The notes beneath the pieces are model-generated. The model ran no database searches. It worked only from the letters and a program-made list of their open reading frames with translations, and was not told the DNA's origin. From Proteus appendicitidis (GTDB taxonomy: Bacteria > Pseudomonadota > Gammaproteobacteria > Enterobacterales > Enterobacteriaceae): DNA of 64,000 nucleotides. Of the stretch, positions 7,854-17,643 are shown in pieces (the stretch's first letter is position 1; every line of letters starts with the position of its first letter). The translations under genes and the position numbers were made by a program. The DNA is taken from assembly GCF_030271835.1 (NCBI RefSeq), contig NZ_CP127389.1, positions 2,826,001 to 2,890,000 on the forward strand, given 5' to 3'.

Positions 7854-8435
7854 CTAATCAGGGCAAATTTCTGACACGCCATCTAACCCTTGTTGTCTTT
7901 GTTCAAATACGATACTTTTCTTATCACCCTCTCGGATAATCCTTAAGATATAGATACTATCAAAATCACTGCTTTTCCATTTAGGAATTAATTTAGGATC
8001 TCCACCTTCTTGTTTCATAATATCTCGCGCAACTTTGGTTAAATTATCATGCTCCCATACAATAAAAATAACTGAGTTTACATACTGTTGACTTAACAGT
8101 TCCTCACGTAATGCTTTTATCTCTTTAGCATGATATTGAAGATGAATAGGCAATGAGGTTTTAATCGCGATAGGTGAGATCGTTTGGAGTGAACGTAATG
8201 AATTGCCTAACTTGCTCTGTTTAGGTGCTGCTGCGAATAATGCATCAGGTTTGCCAAATTGATTTATAAGCGCATCAGGCAGAGCTAATGCTCTATTTAA
8301 TCCTTTACAGGTCAGTTGCCCACTATCATTATCAGGTTTTTCACCATGTCTTATAAAAACAAGTGTTTGATCAGAATACGCCATATGACTAAATCCTAAA
8401 ATAAATACGCTCAAAAATATCAATACACTGCGCAT
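7854..8435 (-). CDS. Periplasmic histidine phosphatase family protein
   Basis: A 193-residue protein with a signal peptide (MRSVLIFLSVFILGFSHMAYS). The mature protein starts with LVFIRHGEKPDN, the RHG motif whose His is phosphorylated in the histidine phosphatase superfamily. A second catalytic His is likely in WEHDNL near residue 140. The canonical second arginine of the pocket is not obvious, so substrate and activity are open. It lies 67 bp upstream of the PhzF gene on the same strand and could be co-transcribed with it. Confidence 0.75.
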   Translation of the reverse strand: MRSVLIFLSVFILGFSHMAYSDQTLVFIRHGEKPDNDSGQLTCKGLNRALALPDALINQFGKPDALFAAAPKQSKLGNSLRSLQTISPIAIKTSLPIHLQYHAKEIKALREELLSQQYVNSVIFIVWEHDNLTKVARDIMKQEGGDPKLIPKWKSSDFDSIYILRIIREGDKKSIVFEQRQQGLDGVSEICPD

Positions 8436-8869
8436 ACAGCGTTACCTTTAAGTCAACTGAGTATAAGAAAGAGGGAAAGTTAAAATACATCTTGCATTAA
8501 CTATAAACTCACTGGTTTTAAGTCTCTCAGTCTAGCATAGCCAAAAAGGTTGCAGAGGTATGCAAGTCTTAGATAGCGTTTATTTAGCCAGTTTTACACT
8601 CTATCGATCTTTATTCTACCTTCTAAACATCTCAAAATTAATTAACAAAATTAATTAACAAAATTAAAATAGACCAAACAATTGTTAACAGAAAATAAAG
8701 AGTTTTTTTAATTTTTTATTACTTTACATCCAAATTTATAAAGCTGAATGAAACTTAAATACTCAGCACATTTAGATAAAAAAATAGAGGGGTTCTTTTT
8801 TTTACAATAAAAATAATATGTTAAAAATCAATGCAAGCCTTTTTATCTCCCTTTATTTAGTTTAATGAC
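8436..8869. other. Intergenic region with short tandem repeat, upstream of chemoreceptor
   Basis: No gene is visible. Around 8634-8668 the unit AAAATTAATTAAC is repeated about 2.5 times. The rest is A/T-rich and presumably carries the divergent promoters of the phosphatase and chemoreceptor genes. Confidence 0.5.
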
Positions 8870-8896
8870 TAAAGTTCTGCCACCGCTTACCGATAC
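8870..8896 (+). promoter_or_regulatory. Sigma-28 (FliA) promoter of the chemoreceptor gene
   Basis: TAAAGTTC (8870-8877), an 11-base spacer and ACCGATAC (8889-8896) match the class 3 flagellar consensus TAAAGTTT-N11-GCCGATAA at 13 of 16 positions. It lies 58 bp before the start codon, which ties the receptor to flagellar gene expression. Confidence 0.8.
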
Positions 8897-8954
8897 TGTT
8901 TGTTCTTAAATAAGTTACAAATACTTATTAATTATTATTTATCCAGGGTTAAGC

Positions 8955-10505
8955 ATGTTCTTTAAAAACTTTAAAATTCGTACAAAGTTAACCATCGCAT
9001 TTGCAACTTTTGTGATGTTAATTATGTTGGGTTCCGGTTTCGCATTAATGGGTTTAAATAGTGCAAATCAAGATATTCATGATGTTGTTGATGATATCTA
9101 TCCAGCCACAGTCAGAGCCAACTTACTGATTAATAATTTCAATGAGTTTATTATATTTCAGCAACTCACTATGCTTGATGAGCAAGGAAGTTTAGCCGCT
9201 GAGCAAGAGAGTAAAAAATCAGAGATCACCGCTAAAGTTGCACAGCTATTGAAAGAATTAGACGAAACCACACACGATGCTGAGTCAAAAAAAATCTTAG
9301 CTGAGGTTTATGATATTCGTCAGCAATATATAAACTCTCAAAACTTTGTGGTGAAGGCATTTAATGAAAATAACAGACACGCCGCAGTCAATGAACTGAT
9401 CACAAAAACTTCCGTTATTCAGTTAAAATATCGCGATAAAATATTAGAGTTTATCGAATTACAAAATCAAAAAATGGAAGAGGCAGGTGACGCTGTTGAA
9501 CGTGATTTCATTGAGAAAAGAATATTTTTAGTATTATTAACCCTAGTCAGTATTATTGTGGGCAGTATTTTAGGATGGTTTATTACTAAAGGCATTACAC
9601 TTCCATTAGAGAAGGCAATAAACTTTGCTAAAGCCATTGCTAATGGTGATTTAACACAAGAAGTGAATACTGATTATCAGGATGAAGCAGGAATATTATT
9701 ACAAGCCCTCGCTGAAATGAAAACACACCTATTAGAGGTTGTGCAAAATGTACAAAACGGCGCTGAAAATATTTCGTCAGCAGCAGAGCAAATTACGGCA
9801 GGTAGCCAAAATTTAGCTGCAAGAACAGAAGAGCAAGCAACATCAGTAGAAGAAACGGCAAGCTCCATGGAGCAGATGACATCAACCGTTAAAAATACCG
9901 CAGATCATACTCATGATGCGATTAATGTTGCTGAAAAAACTGAAATCGCCGTACATCATAATGGCGAAATGATGCTTCAGCTAACTGAAAAAATGAGAGC
10001 CATTAATAGCTCATCATCTCAAATGACAGACATTATTAATTTAATCGATGCCATTGCATTCCAAACTAATATTCTTGCACTAAATGCCGCTGTTGAAGCC
10101 GCAAGAGCGGGTGAACATGGTAAAGGTTTTGCGGTTGTTGCGGGTGAAGTCAGACTACTGGCACAAAAAAGTGCGGACTCCGCTAATGATATACGCGCGC
10201 TTATCGATAATTCATCAACTCAAACACAAGAAGGACTGGAATTAGTTGAACAAGCCGACTCTCAGATCCAAAAAATGATCACCGATGTCGAAGAGATCAG
10301 CGCACTCTTGCGTGAAATTGGGCAGGCAAGTAATGAACAAAGTGATGGTATATCGCAAATCAATAATGCTATAAGTCAGCTTGATTCAACAACTCAACAG
10401 AATGCGGGATTAGTCGAGGAATCGGTAGCCGCTGCGAATTCACTCAATGAACAAGCACTTAATCTGAATAAATTAGTGAATTACTTTCAGATTAAGTGCA
10501 TCTAA
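8955..10505 (+). CDS. Methyl-accepting chemotaxis protein
   Basis: A 516-residue membrane chemoreceptor. TM1 lies near residues 11-33, followed by a helical periplasmic sensor, TM2 (about 189-212), a HAMP linker and the methylation helices. The signalling tip [23 protein letters not shown] lies near residues 364-386 and is the segment that binds CheA and CheW. It ends LVNYFQIKCI and lacks the C-terminal pentapeptide (NWETF-like) that tethers CheR and CheB, so it may depend on other receptors for methylation. The ligand cannot be read from the sensor. It is preceded by a strong sigma-28 promoter and followed by a hairpin at 10641-10672. Confidence 0.92.
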   Translation: MFFKNFKIRTKLTIAFATFVMLIMLGSGFALMGLNSANQDIHDVVDDIYPATVRANLLINNFNEFIIFQQLTMLDEQGSLAAEQESKKSEITAKVAQLLKELDETTHDAESKKILAEVYDIRQQYINSQNFVVKAFNENNRHAAVNELITKTSVIQLKYRDKILEFIELQNQKMEEAGDAVERDFIEKRIFLVLLTLVSIIVGSILGWFITKGITLPLEKAINFAKAIANGDLTQEVNTDYQDEAGILLQALAEMKTHLLEVVQNVQNGAENISSAAEQITAGSQNLAARTEEQATSVEETASSMEQMTSTVKNTADHTHDAINVAEKTEIAVHHNGEMMLQLTEKMRAINSSSSQMTDIINLIDAIAFQTNILALNAAVEAARAGEHGKGFAVVAGEVRLLAQKSADSANDIRALIDNSSTQTQEGLELVEQADSQIQKMITDVEEISALLREIGQASNEQSDGISQINNAISQLDSTTQQNAGLVEESVAAANSLNEQALNLNKLVNYFQIKCI

Positions 10506-10640
10506 TTCATTATTGTAGTAGAGCAATTGTAGTAGAGCGCGTTGTTCTTTACTGATTATCTTTTCAGCAAAAAAGCTGATAACACAACCTGCTCAACTAT
10601 TTTGGTCATTGCTTCATATTAACAATAACCACTTAAAAAA

Positions 10641-10672
10641 TAAGCAGATAGACCTTTATGGTATATCTGCTT
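10641..10672. terminator. Bidirectional hairpin terminator
   Basis: TAAGCAGATA (10641-10650) and TATCTGCTTA (10663-10672) are perfectly complementary. It lies between convergent genes, with an A-run to its left and modest T content to its right, so it can serve both. Confidence 0.55.
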
Positions 10673-10698
10673 AACTTACTTACTGAAGAAAAAGAGTA

Positions 10699-10989
10699 TT
10701 AAGCTAATTTCTCAATAAATTTAATCTCTAGTGAATCAATTTTATCTTTTAAATTTTCGATAAATGCTTTCATATGTGTCGTTTCATTGTGTTTATCGAT
10801 AGCACTCTGGTTTTCCCATATTTCAAAGAAAATAAAGGTTCTTGGTTGAGTGGTATCCTTATGAAGTTCGTACTGGATACATCCTTCATCTTGATGACTT
10901 GGTTTTATCATCGCTTTGCAAGCAGATAACACTTCATTTTCATGATTCTCTTTCGCCACAATCGTGGCTATTAACCTGATATTATTCAT
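10699..10989 (-). CDS. Antibiotic biosynthesis monooxygenase (ABM/YgiN-like) domain protein
   Basis: A 96-residue protein with the ferredoxin-like ABM fold: IRLIATIVAKENHENEVLSACKAM at the start, then DEGCIQYELHKD and FIFFEIWENQSAIDKHNET with the conserved W-x-x-x-x-x-x-x-H. Family members are small dimeric quinol monooxygenases or heme-degrading enzymes; the sequence shows no specific heme-degrading signature, so YgiN-type is the safer reading. The ATG at 10989 is chosen over an upstream in-frame ATG because the extra 16 residues are hydrophobic and outside the domain. It is convergent with the chemoreceptor gene. Confidence 0.8.
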   Translation of the reverse strand: MNNIRLIATIVAKENHENEVLSACKAMIKPSHQDEGCIQYELHKDTTQPRTFIFFEIWENQSAIDKHNETTHMKAFIENLKDKIDSLEIKFIEKLA

Positions 10990-11267
10990 ATAAAATCCTG
11001 TATTCCAACATAAGTACAAATGAAAAATAAATAACAACCTGAAATTACTCTAGCATAATTCTTTATTTCATTATTCACATTTAGGCAAAAGCACTTTTCA
11101 TTAGAGAAGCTCAATTTACATCAAGGAAATTGCGACGACATGTTGCCTCTAAGTGAGATTTCTCAATCAAAATAGTGAACCGTTAATCTTAGTTCTGACA
11201 CTGGTGTGATTGTAATGACGTCTAGAATGGCATTCGATTTGCTCATTAATGCGCGTTTATCTCAACG

Positions 11268-11311
11268 AAAAAAAGGAACCTAGTTCACACTTTGGTTCTT
11301 TTTTTTCATGT
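11268..11311 (+). terminator. Rho-independent terminator with no annotated gene upstream
   Basis: AAAGGAACC and GGTTCTTTTTTTT form a stem with one G-T wobble around a loop of about 13 bases, followed by eight T residues. The nearest upstream plus-strand gene ends at 10505, before another hairpin, so the transcript it ends is unknown. It might be a small RNA starting between 11050 and 11230. Confidence 0.6.
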
Positions 11312-13014
11312 GTAACAACGTCAATAATAAAATGTAAACAATTTTACCAATATCAGACAAACTGTTTGTATTTGCCAACTTATTTCAGTCGTTCTGGAAA
11401 GCGTCAAATGTTAAATCCTAAAACATCGCTAACATAATCGCTGATTTCCATTATCAAAAAAGCGCTATTTAATGATGAAAATAATCTTTTCACTATTAAT
11501 ACTCCCATAATAATCTCAGGGTTATATCACTTATTGTGAGATAACTTTATAGCGCTAAAAACAGACAACAACAGATTTACACACTAAAGAAAATATTCCG
11601 TTAGAGATTATTACGTAGTTAAACCGAAGATAATTATCTGCCAACTCACTTTTCAATCACCTTTTTTATCTTGAATATTTGTATGACAATTGCTTGGGGA
11701 AAATGAATATCTCATCTAAAAATGAGACTATGACTTCAAAAATATTTGATCTCTTATCTTTGTTCTATAACAGTCAACTTAAACACGTTAAAAAAGGTAA
11801 GAAATACCCTTAAATAAATATTTTTCTATTATTAAATAGTATTTATTTCGCGATTTCTCAGTCACAAAGAATAAGAAAAATAGACTTTTTACTTTTATCA
11901 ATGTGATCAGAGGCTCGTCAATCATATCTTTAAATGAGGATCGTTAGAAAGAACCATTCTCATTTATTATTTATTTTGCTTATCATAGACTCATTATCCC
12001 ACTGATTTGTATTACAATTAAATCTAGTTCGAAAGCGAGTAATTGTGCGCCTCTGGATACAAAAAGAAGTCAATCATTGATGAGAAAATCACATTAATAT
12101 CCATTTAAACAGTTAATATAAAAATATTAGTTTTGTATAATTAAAATTATTAAATTAAAAACAAATAAAAATAAATTTATGATGATAATTTATTTTTTCA
12201 TACTAAACAAAATAGATACCAATAAAAAAACAAAGAATTAGCATGTTTCAATATATAAAAAAAGTAAAAGCAAGTAAAAAACCAGCAAGAAATAAACAAT
12301 AAAAAAATTTAAATAATAGATATTTTAAACAAGATGAAAAAATAAAATGAAATATAAAAAAGTTAAAAAATAAAACAATATTTATAATAAGGTGAAACAT
12401 TATAAAAATAAAATAAAAAAATAATTTAAATAATTAATTCAGCAAAATTTATAATAATAGAATATTAAAATAAAAAACATTTATTTTATTTGTTAATAAA
12501 ATAGGCAAAAAAATAATTCATTAACTTAATTTATGTTTAATCTAGGCATCGATGGTCCTTTTTATCCTAAAAAATGGCATTTTAGGCTGAAGTTTATCTT
12601 TTTATTACATAGCTAAAACCCTCAATATCGTTCTTTTTTTCATCAAAAATCAATTCGGCAACAACATTAGCAATTTAATTACATTGACAAACATCAAAAA
12701 ACGCGACAATTAACAAGCAAATAAAGAGAAAAAAGGAATTTTTTTATATTTGTCACACAATTGATTTTATTCTATTACATCTCAATAAATATTCCCTACA
12801 ATAGCCAACTAATCTAACCTGACAATTTCCTAAGTGATGATATTTTTCATTGTTTAGGTTAGTAACTATCTTTTTTTATTTATGATTTATCGTTTCAGCA
12901 AAGTAGAGCATTAATAAAACCTAGTACCCTACACAATTATATAATGACCAACTTATAGGTTTGCCAACGCAGTTATAAACGATAAAAATTGCAAACTTAA
13001 GGATAAAAATAATC
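11312..13014. other. Long gene-free, extremely A/T-rich region upstream of lldP
   Basis: There is no credible gene on either strand. From about 12085 to 12540 the sequence is almost only A and T (runs of AAATAAAA type). The last 250 bp must contain the lldP promoter; I cannot identify the operator of an LldR- or LutR-type regulator. Such DNA is a likely binding region for H-NS-type proteins. Confidence 0.6.
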
Positions 13015-14541
13015 ATGTCAGACTATCTATCATTCTTATTAGGCATTGTGCCGTTAGCGGTTTTGATTTTTATGATCTTAAAAATGAAATCAGCCGTTCA
13101 CCATGCTGTGCTTGTCTCTTTAGTAATAACTGTTGCACTTGCTATTTTCCATTGGAACAACACCATTCAATTTGCTTCAGTCTCTGTCCTTTATGGTGCA
13201 GTTAAAGGATTGTGGCCAATCATCATCGTTATTCTTGCTGCTATTTATAGCTATAACTTAATGCTAAAAACAGGTGGCATGGATGTCCTTAAAGATGTGC
13301 TGGCAGGCATAAGTGATGATAAGCGAGTGCAAGTTCTGCTTATCTCATGGTGTTTTGGTGGCTTTCTTGAAGCGGTTGCGGGTTATGGTACTGCGGTTGC
13401 CATTCCTATCGGCATTTTAATTGCACTTGGATTTGATCCTTTTAAAGCAGCCGTTGCCTCTTTAGTTGCCAATACGGTTCCTACTGCTTTTGGTGCGGTT
13501 GGTATTCCCGTTTCAATTTTGGCGCAAAATACAGGGCTTGATGTATTAGTGCTGAGCAAAACGATTATTATTCAGTTGGGATTATTTAATATCGTATTGC
13601 CTTTTGTCATCGTTGCCATTGCGGGTGGCGGAATTAAAGCAATTAAAGGTGTCGGATTTATTACCTTAATGTGTGGTATCAGTACATTGATCCCTCAATA
13701 TATCGTTGCTGCCAATTTAGGTGCTGAATTACCCGCATTTGCAGGTAGCTTAGTCAGCTTAATTGTGGTTATTTTCCTTGCTAAACGCATGAAAAATAGT
13801 GGTGATAAACAAAAAAATGTCAAAAAGCACACTGGCAAAGAGTTGTTAGTTGCTAGTTCTATTTATCTGTTTACCTTTATCTTTATTTTAGCGTGCTCAC
13901 CTTTGTTTCCGACAATCCAAAGTATGGCGGGAGCAATTTCTACAAAGATCCCATTTGTATTAAGTGAAACACAAACGGAATATCAAACCATTGCTTGGTT
14001 AAGTACACCGGGTGTATTAATTATTCTCGCCAGCTTTGTGGGGGGAACTATTCAAGGCGCAAGTGTTTCAACGCTTATCTCTGTTCTGGTTAAAACAACT
14101 ATCCAATTGAAAAACTCTATCATTGCCATTACGGCAATCGTAGCGATGGCAACCGTTATGGATTTCAGTGGCATGATTGGCAGTATCGCTGAAACCTTAG
14201 TCGATTTCACCGGCGCAGGATTTATCTTTATTGCACCAGTGATCGGTGCGTTAGGAACGTTCGTAACAGGTAGTGACACCAACTCTAACGTGCTGTTTGG
14301 TAAGTTACAAACTAGTGCAGCCGCTAAACTTAATATTGATCCATTCATTCTGGCCGCTGCCAATACCTCTGGTGCAACGGGCGGTAAAATGATTTCACCT
14401 CAAAGTATCGCCATTGCTGTTTCAGCAACAAAAATGGATGGTCAAAGCAGTGCCATTATGCGTGAAACCTTAAAATACTGTATCGCTTACATCGTTATTC
14501 TTGGGGCGAAGATCGGCATTATTTATCATCTAATGAACTAA
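13015..14541 (+). CDS. lldP: L-lactate permease (LctP family)
   Basis: A 508-residue inner-membrane protein with about a dozen hydrophobic helices. It carries the family segments FGGFLEAVAGYGTAVAIPIGIL near residue 120 and GSDTNSNVLFGKLQ near residue 423. LctP permeases import lactate (also glycolate) with protons. It is about 40 residues shorter than E. coli LldP (551), a length known in other branches of the family. It heads an operon with lutA, lutB and lutC, whose products oxidise the imported lactate. An AAGGATAAAA ribosome-binding site lies upstream of the ATG. No regulator gene is adjacent, so control must come from elsewhere. Confidence 0.9.
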   Translation: MSDYLSFLLGIVPLAVLIFMILKMKSAVHHAVLVSLVITVALAIFHWNNTIQFASVSVLYGAVKGLWPIIIVILAAIYSYNLMLKTGGMDVLKDVLAGISDDKRVQVLLISWCFGGFLEAVAGYGTAVAIPIGILIALGFDPFKAAVASLVANTVPTAFGAVGIPVSILAQNTGLDVLVLSKTIIIQLGLFNIVLPFVIVAIAGGGIKAIKGVGFITLMCGISTLIPQYIVAANLGAELPAFAGSLVSLIVVIFLAKRMKNSGDKQKNVKKHTGKELLVASSIYLFTFIFILACSPLFPTIQSMAGAISTKIPFVLSETQTEYQTIAWLSTPGVLIILASFVGGTIQGASVSTLISVLVKTTIQLKNSIIAITAIVAMATVMDFSGMIGSIAETLVDFTGAGFIFIAPVIGALGTFVTGSDTNSNVLFGKLQTSAAAKLNIDPFILAAANTSGATGGKMISPQSIAIAVSATKMDGQSSAIMRETLKYCIAYIVILGAKIGIIYHLMN

Positions 14542-14548
14542 TTAATAA

Positions 14549-14583
14549 GGAGAAGTGAGCGTGTTTATTCCATTCACTTCTCC
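14549..14583 (+). promoter_or_regulatory. Intra-operon hairpin between lldP and lutA
   Basis: GGAGAAGTGA (14549-14558) and TCACTTCTCC (14574-14583) form a perfect 10-bp stem. No T-tract follows, so it is more likely an RNA-stabilising or partial attenuating element than a full terminator. It could lower lutABC expression relative to the permease. Confidence 0.5.
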
Positions 14584-14660
14584 CCTTATAACGAAGCAAT
14601 AAAAGAATTTTATCTTTAGTAAAAATAATAACATCTGAGCGATGTTTTGGAGTTCGATTA

Positions 14661-15380
14661 ATGAAAGTTAATTTTTATGCGACCTGTCTTGGTGATGTGC
14701 TGAAAGCAGATTCAGCCCGAGACACCGTCTTGTTACTTGAAAAATTAGGCTGCGAAGTCTTATTTCAGGAACGCCAAGGTTGCTGTGGTCAGCCTGCGCT
14801 TAATAGCGGTTATGTTAATAACGCAAAACCAGCCATGAAATCGTTAATTGAAACATTGGAAGTGAACGACTATCCCATTATTTCACCCGCTGGCTCCTGT
14901 ACTTATGCCATTAAAGGTTATCCCACTTATCTTGCGGATGAGCCTCAATGGGCATTACGCGCACAAAGTGTTGCCGATCGCCTTATTGATTTAACCAGCT
15001 TTATTGTTAACACCCTTGGAATTGTTGATGTTGGCGCTCGTCTGCCAGGTAAAGCGGTTTATCACCCATCTTGCAGTTTAACCAGAAAGTTAGGTGTCGT
15101 AAGTGAGCCTTTAACGCTGTTAAAACATGTTGATGGTCTTGAAATGTTGCCTTTTGCAAACTCAGAAACCTGCTGTGGCTTTGGGGGAACGTTCTCCGTG
15201 AAGATGTCTGAAATTTCAGGCGAAATGGTGACTGAGAAAGTCAAACATATTATGGATGTCAGCCCTGATTATGTCATTGGTGCCGATACAAGCTGCTTAA
15301 TCAACATTCAAGGTCGTTTAAGTCGTGAAAAACGACCTGTAAAAGTGTTGCATATTGCACAAGTTTTAATGAGCCAATAA
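14661..15380 (+). CDS. lutA: L-lactate dehydrogenase complex protein LutA (LldE/YkgE)
   Basis: A 239-residue cysteine-rich-domain protein. The two CCG modules are visible as CCGQPALNSGY (about residue 41) and CCGFGGTFSVK (about residue 170), with further conserved cysteines in GSCTYAIKGYP and HPSCSLTRKLG. These bind an iron-sulfur centre in LutA/GlpC-type proteins. With LutB and LutC it oxidises L-lactate to pyruvate. It is followed by lutB after 12 bp with a ribosome-binding site (AAGGGAG), so the three genes form one unit. Confidence 0.9.
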   Translation: MKVNFYATCLGDVLKADSARDTVLLLEKLGCEVLFQERQGCCGQPALNSGYVNNAKPAMKSLIETLEVNDYPIISPAGSCTYAIKGYPTYLADEPQWALRAQSVADRLIDLTSFIVNTLGIVDVGARLPGKAVYHPSCSLTRKLGVVSEPLTLLKHVDGLEMLPFANSETCCGFGGTFSVKMSEISGEMVTEKVKHIMDVSPDYVIGADTSCLINIQGRLSREKRPVKVLHIAQVLMSQ

Positions 15381-15392
15381 GGGAGCCTGCTT

Positions 15393-16814
15393 ATGTCTAT
15401 CAAAACCAGTGATATAGATTTCAGACCTCGTCTAGAACATGAAATGAAAGACACAATCATGCGTAATGCGGTTGTTATGGCGCAAGAGCGTATTGGGGCT
15501 AACCGTCAAATCATGGTAAAGGAGCTAGGTAATTGGGAAGAGTGGCGTGATCGTGCTGAACAAATCCGTAACCATGTTCTTGAAAACTTAGATGCTTATC
15601 TCTATCAATTATCCGAAAAAGTGACTGAAAACGGAGGCCACGTTTATTTTGCTAAAACAGCAGAAGATGCCTCTCGTTATATTTGTGAAGTTGCCAAAAA
15701 GAAAAATGCGAAGAAGATTGTAAAATCTAAATCAATGGTCACCGAAGAAATTGGGATGAATAAAGCCTTACAAAATGAAGGCATTGAGATCATCGAAACT
15801 GACCTTGGTGAATATATTCTTCAATTAGATAATGATCCACCGTCTCATATCGTGGTTCCGGCGATCCACAAAGATCGTTATCAAATTCGCAAAGTCTTAA
15901 ATGAAAAGCTCAATTATGAAGGCAGCGAAACGCCCGAAGACATGACGCTTTTCATTAGACAACGTATAAGACAAGATTTCCTTTCTGCTGATATTGGTGT
16001 CACTGGCTGTAACTTTGCCGTGGCTGAAACAGGTACTGTCTGTTTAGTCACCAATGAAGGTAACGCAAGAATGACCACAACATTACCTAAAACCCATATC
16101 GCGGTGATGGGTATGGAACGTGTGGCTCCTACCTTTGAAGAAGTTGATCCGTTGATAACTATGCTATGTCGTAGCGCCGTTGGCTCCCGTTTAACCAGTT
16201 ATAACACTTGGGTGACAGGTCCACGTGAAGCAGGCAATGTTGATGGCCCTGAAGAGTTCCATTTAGTGATTGTGGACAATGGTCGTTCTGAAATTTTAGG
16301 CTCTCAATTTAAAGATATTTTACGTTGTATTCGTTGTGGTGCTTGCTTAAATACATGCCCTGCTTATCGTAATATTGGTGGTCATGCTTATGGCTCCATT
16401 TATCCTGGTCCAATTGGTGCGGTAATTTCACCACTATTAGGCGGTTATAAAGATTTCCACGATCTCCCTTATGCATGTTCACTATGTAACGCTTGTAATG
16501 TGGTTTGCCCAGTCAAAATTCCTTTAGCACAACTGATTTTAAAACATCGCCGTGTAATGGCAGAAACGGGCCTTACACCAAAAGCAGAACGTCGAGTTAC
16601 CGGTATGTTTAACTACCTTAATTCACACCCTGCCCTTTGGAAAGTAGGTATGAATGTCGGTGCGAAAATGGCGGGATTAATGATCAAAAATGGTTCTACA
16701 CCAATCAAAATCAGTGTTCTTAATGATTGGATGGAATCGCGTGATCTCCCTAAACCAGATGGTTATAGCTTCCGTAGTTGGTTTAAACGCCATAAAGCAG
16801 AAGGAAAAAAATAA
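15393..16814 (+). CDS. lutB: L-lactate dehydrogenase complex iron-sulfur protein LutB (LldF/YkgF)
   Basis: A 473-residue protein. The N-terminal 300 residues form the LUD domain, including GVTGCNFAVAETGT near residue 205. Two 4Fe-4S cluster motifs follow: CIRCGACLNTCP (about 312-323) and CSLCNACNVVCP (about 361-372). The C-terminal tail is basic and probably helical. LutB carries electrons from lactate within LutABC. The stop is followed after one base by the lutC start, implying coupled translation. The length matches the family. Confidence 0.93.
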   Translation: MSIKTSDIDFRPRLEHEMKDTIMRNAVVMAQERIGANRQIMVKELGNWEEWRDRAEQIRNHVLENLDAYLYQLSEKVTENGGHVYFAKTAEDASRYICEVAKKKNAKKIVKSKSMVTEEIGMNKALQNEGIEIIETDLGEYILQLDNDPPSHIVVPAIHKDRYQIRKVLNEKLNYEGSETPEDMTLFIRQRIRQDFLSADIGVTGCNFAVAETGTVCLVTNEGNARMTTTLPKTHIAVMGMERVAPTFEEVDPLITMLCRSAVGSRLTSYNTWVTGPREAGNVDGPEEFHLVIVDNGRSEILGSQFKDILRCIRCGACLNTCPAYRNIGGHAYGSIYPGPIGAVISPLLGGYKDFHDLPYACSLCNACNVVCPVKIPLAQLILKHRRVMAETGLTPKAERRVTGMFNYLNSHPALWKVGMNVGAKMAGLMIKNGSTPIKISVLNDWMESRDLPKPDGYSFRSWFKRHKAEGKK

Positions 16815-16815
16815 T

Positions 16816-17520
16816 ATGTTAAACGAACAAAATCGTAATGAATTTCTGCAAACTATTGCTGAAAAATTAGGACGTCCTATTGCGCACAAGCCACAACCGC
16901 AGCCTACACCGGTAAATAATTTAGCGAAAACACGCTTAACTAATTTGACTCAAGATGAACTGTGCAAAGAGTTTACAGACTTTGCACAGACTCAAATGGT
17001 GAAATGTGTTGTTAGCAAACCTGATGAAGTTATTAATAGCCTAATTGAGCTATGTGAAAGTTATGATTGTAAAGGCTCGGTGGTAATAAGTGGTGATGAA
17101 CGTTTAGATGCACTTGGCGTCACAAAAGCAATTAGCGAAAAATATGAAACTTATATTTGGGACCCTGCACTTGGGCGTGAAAATATTGTTCATGCTGAAC
17201 GCTCTCAAATCGGGATTGTTTTTGCTGAAGCGGGATTAACGGAATCTGGCGGGATTGTTTTATTTTCGTCTCCAGAGAAAGGCCGTGCCGTGAGTTTATT
17301 ACCTGAAACCTCAATTGTGATCCTACGTAAAAGCGATATTTTGCCTCGTGTGGCTCAAATTGCTGAGCGTTTACATAAGATGGCTCAAGAAGGTGTGAGA
17401 ATGCCGTCTTGTATCAATTTAATTGGCGGTGCTAGTTCTACTGCTGATATTGAATTGATTAAAGTGTGGGGGGTTCATGGCCCAGTTCATGCGGCTTATC
17501 TTATTATTGAAGATTGCTAA
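16816..17520 (+). CDS. lutC: L-lactate dehydrogenase complex protein LutC (LldG/YkgG)
   Basis: A 234-residue LUD-domain protein, recognisable by GIVFAEAGLTESGGIVLFSS near residues 133-152 and SCINLIGGASSTADIE near residue 197. It is the third subunit of the lactate oxidation complex; its exact role is less clear than those of LutA and LutB. The ATG at 16816 is chosen because it directly follows the lutB stop; a longer in-frame extension would sit inside lutB and lies outside the domain. A strong terminator follows at 17592. Confidence 0.9.
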   Translation: MLNEQNRNEFLQTIAEKLGRPIAHKPQPQPTPVNNLAKTRLTNLTQDELCKEFTDFAQTQMVKCVVSKPDEVINSLIELCESYDCKGSVVISGDERLDALGVTKAISEKYETYIWDPALGRENIVHAERSQIGIVFAEAGLTESGGIVLFSSPEKGRAVSLLPETSIVILRKSDILPRVAQIAERLHKMAQEGVRMPSCINLIGGASSTADIELIKVWGVHGPVHAAYLIIEDC

Positions 17521-17591
17521 TTGAAGATAAAATAACGTTAAAACGATAACAAAATAGCTAACAGTCAAAGTCGTTCATCGACGCCTAAATC

Positions 17592-17629
17592 AAACCCAAA
17601 AGATAAGTTAATCGCTTTTGGGTTTTTCT
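17592..17629 (+). terminator. Terminator of the lldP-lutABC operon
   Basis: AAACCCAAAAG (17592-17602) and CTTTTGGGTTT (17615-17625) are perfectly complementary and run into TTTTT. The mirrored A-run may also end the minus-strand gene at 17644. Confidence 0.85.
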
Positions 17630-17643
17630 CTATTATTTGCCAA

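Noticed and set aside
11249..11437. 62-codon open frame on the plus strand
   Set aside because: It runs through the strong terminator at 11268-11311, has no ribosome-binding site and encodes no recognisable protein.
14052..14363. 103-codon open frame on the minus strand inside lldP
   Set aside because: It lies antisense within a clear permease gene and arises from that gene's codon pattern; no start signal is seen.
16690..16815. N-terminal extension of lutC into lutB
   Set aside because: The extension overlaps lutB in another frame; the ATG at 16816 directly follows the lutB stop and gives the normal length.
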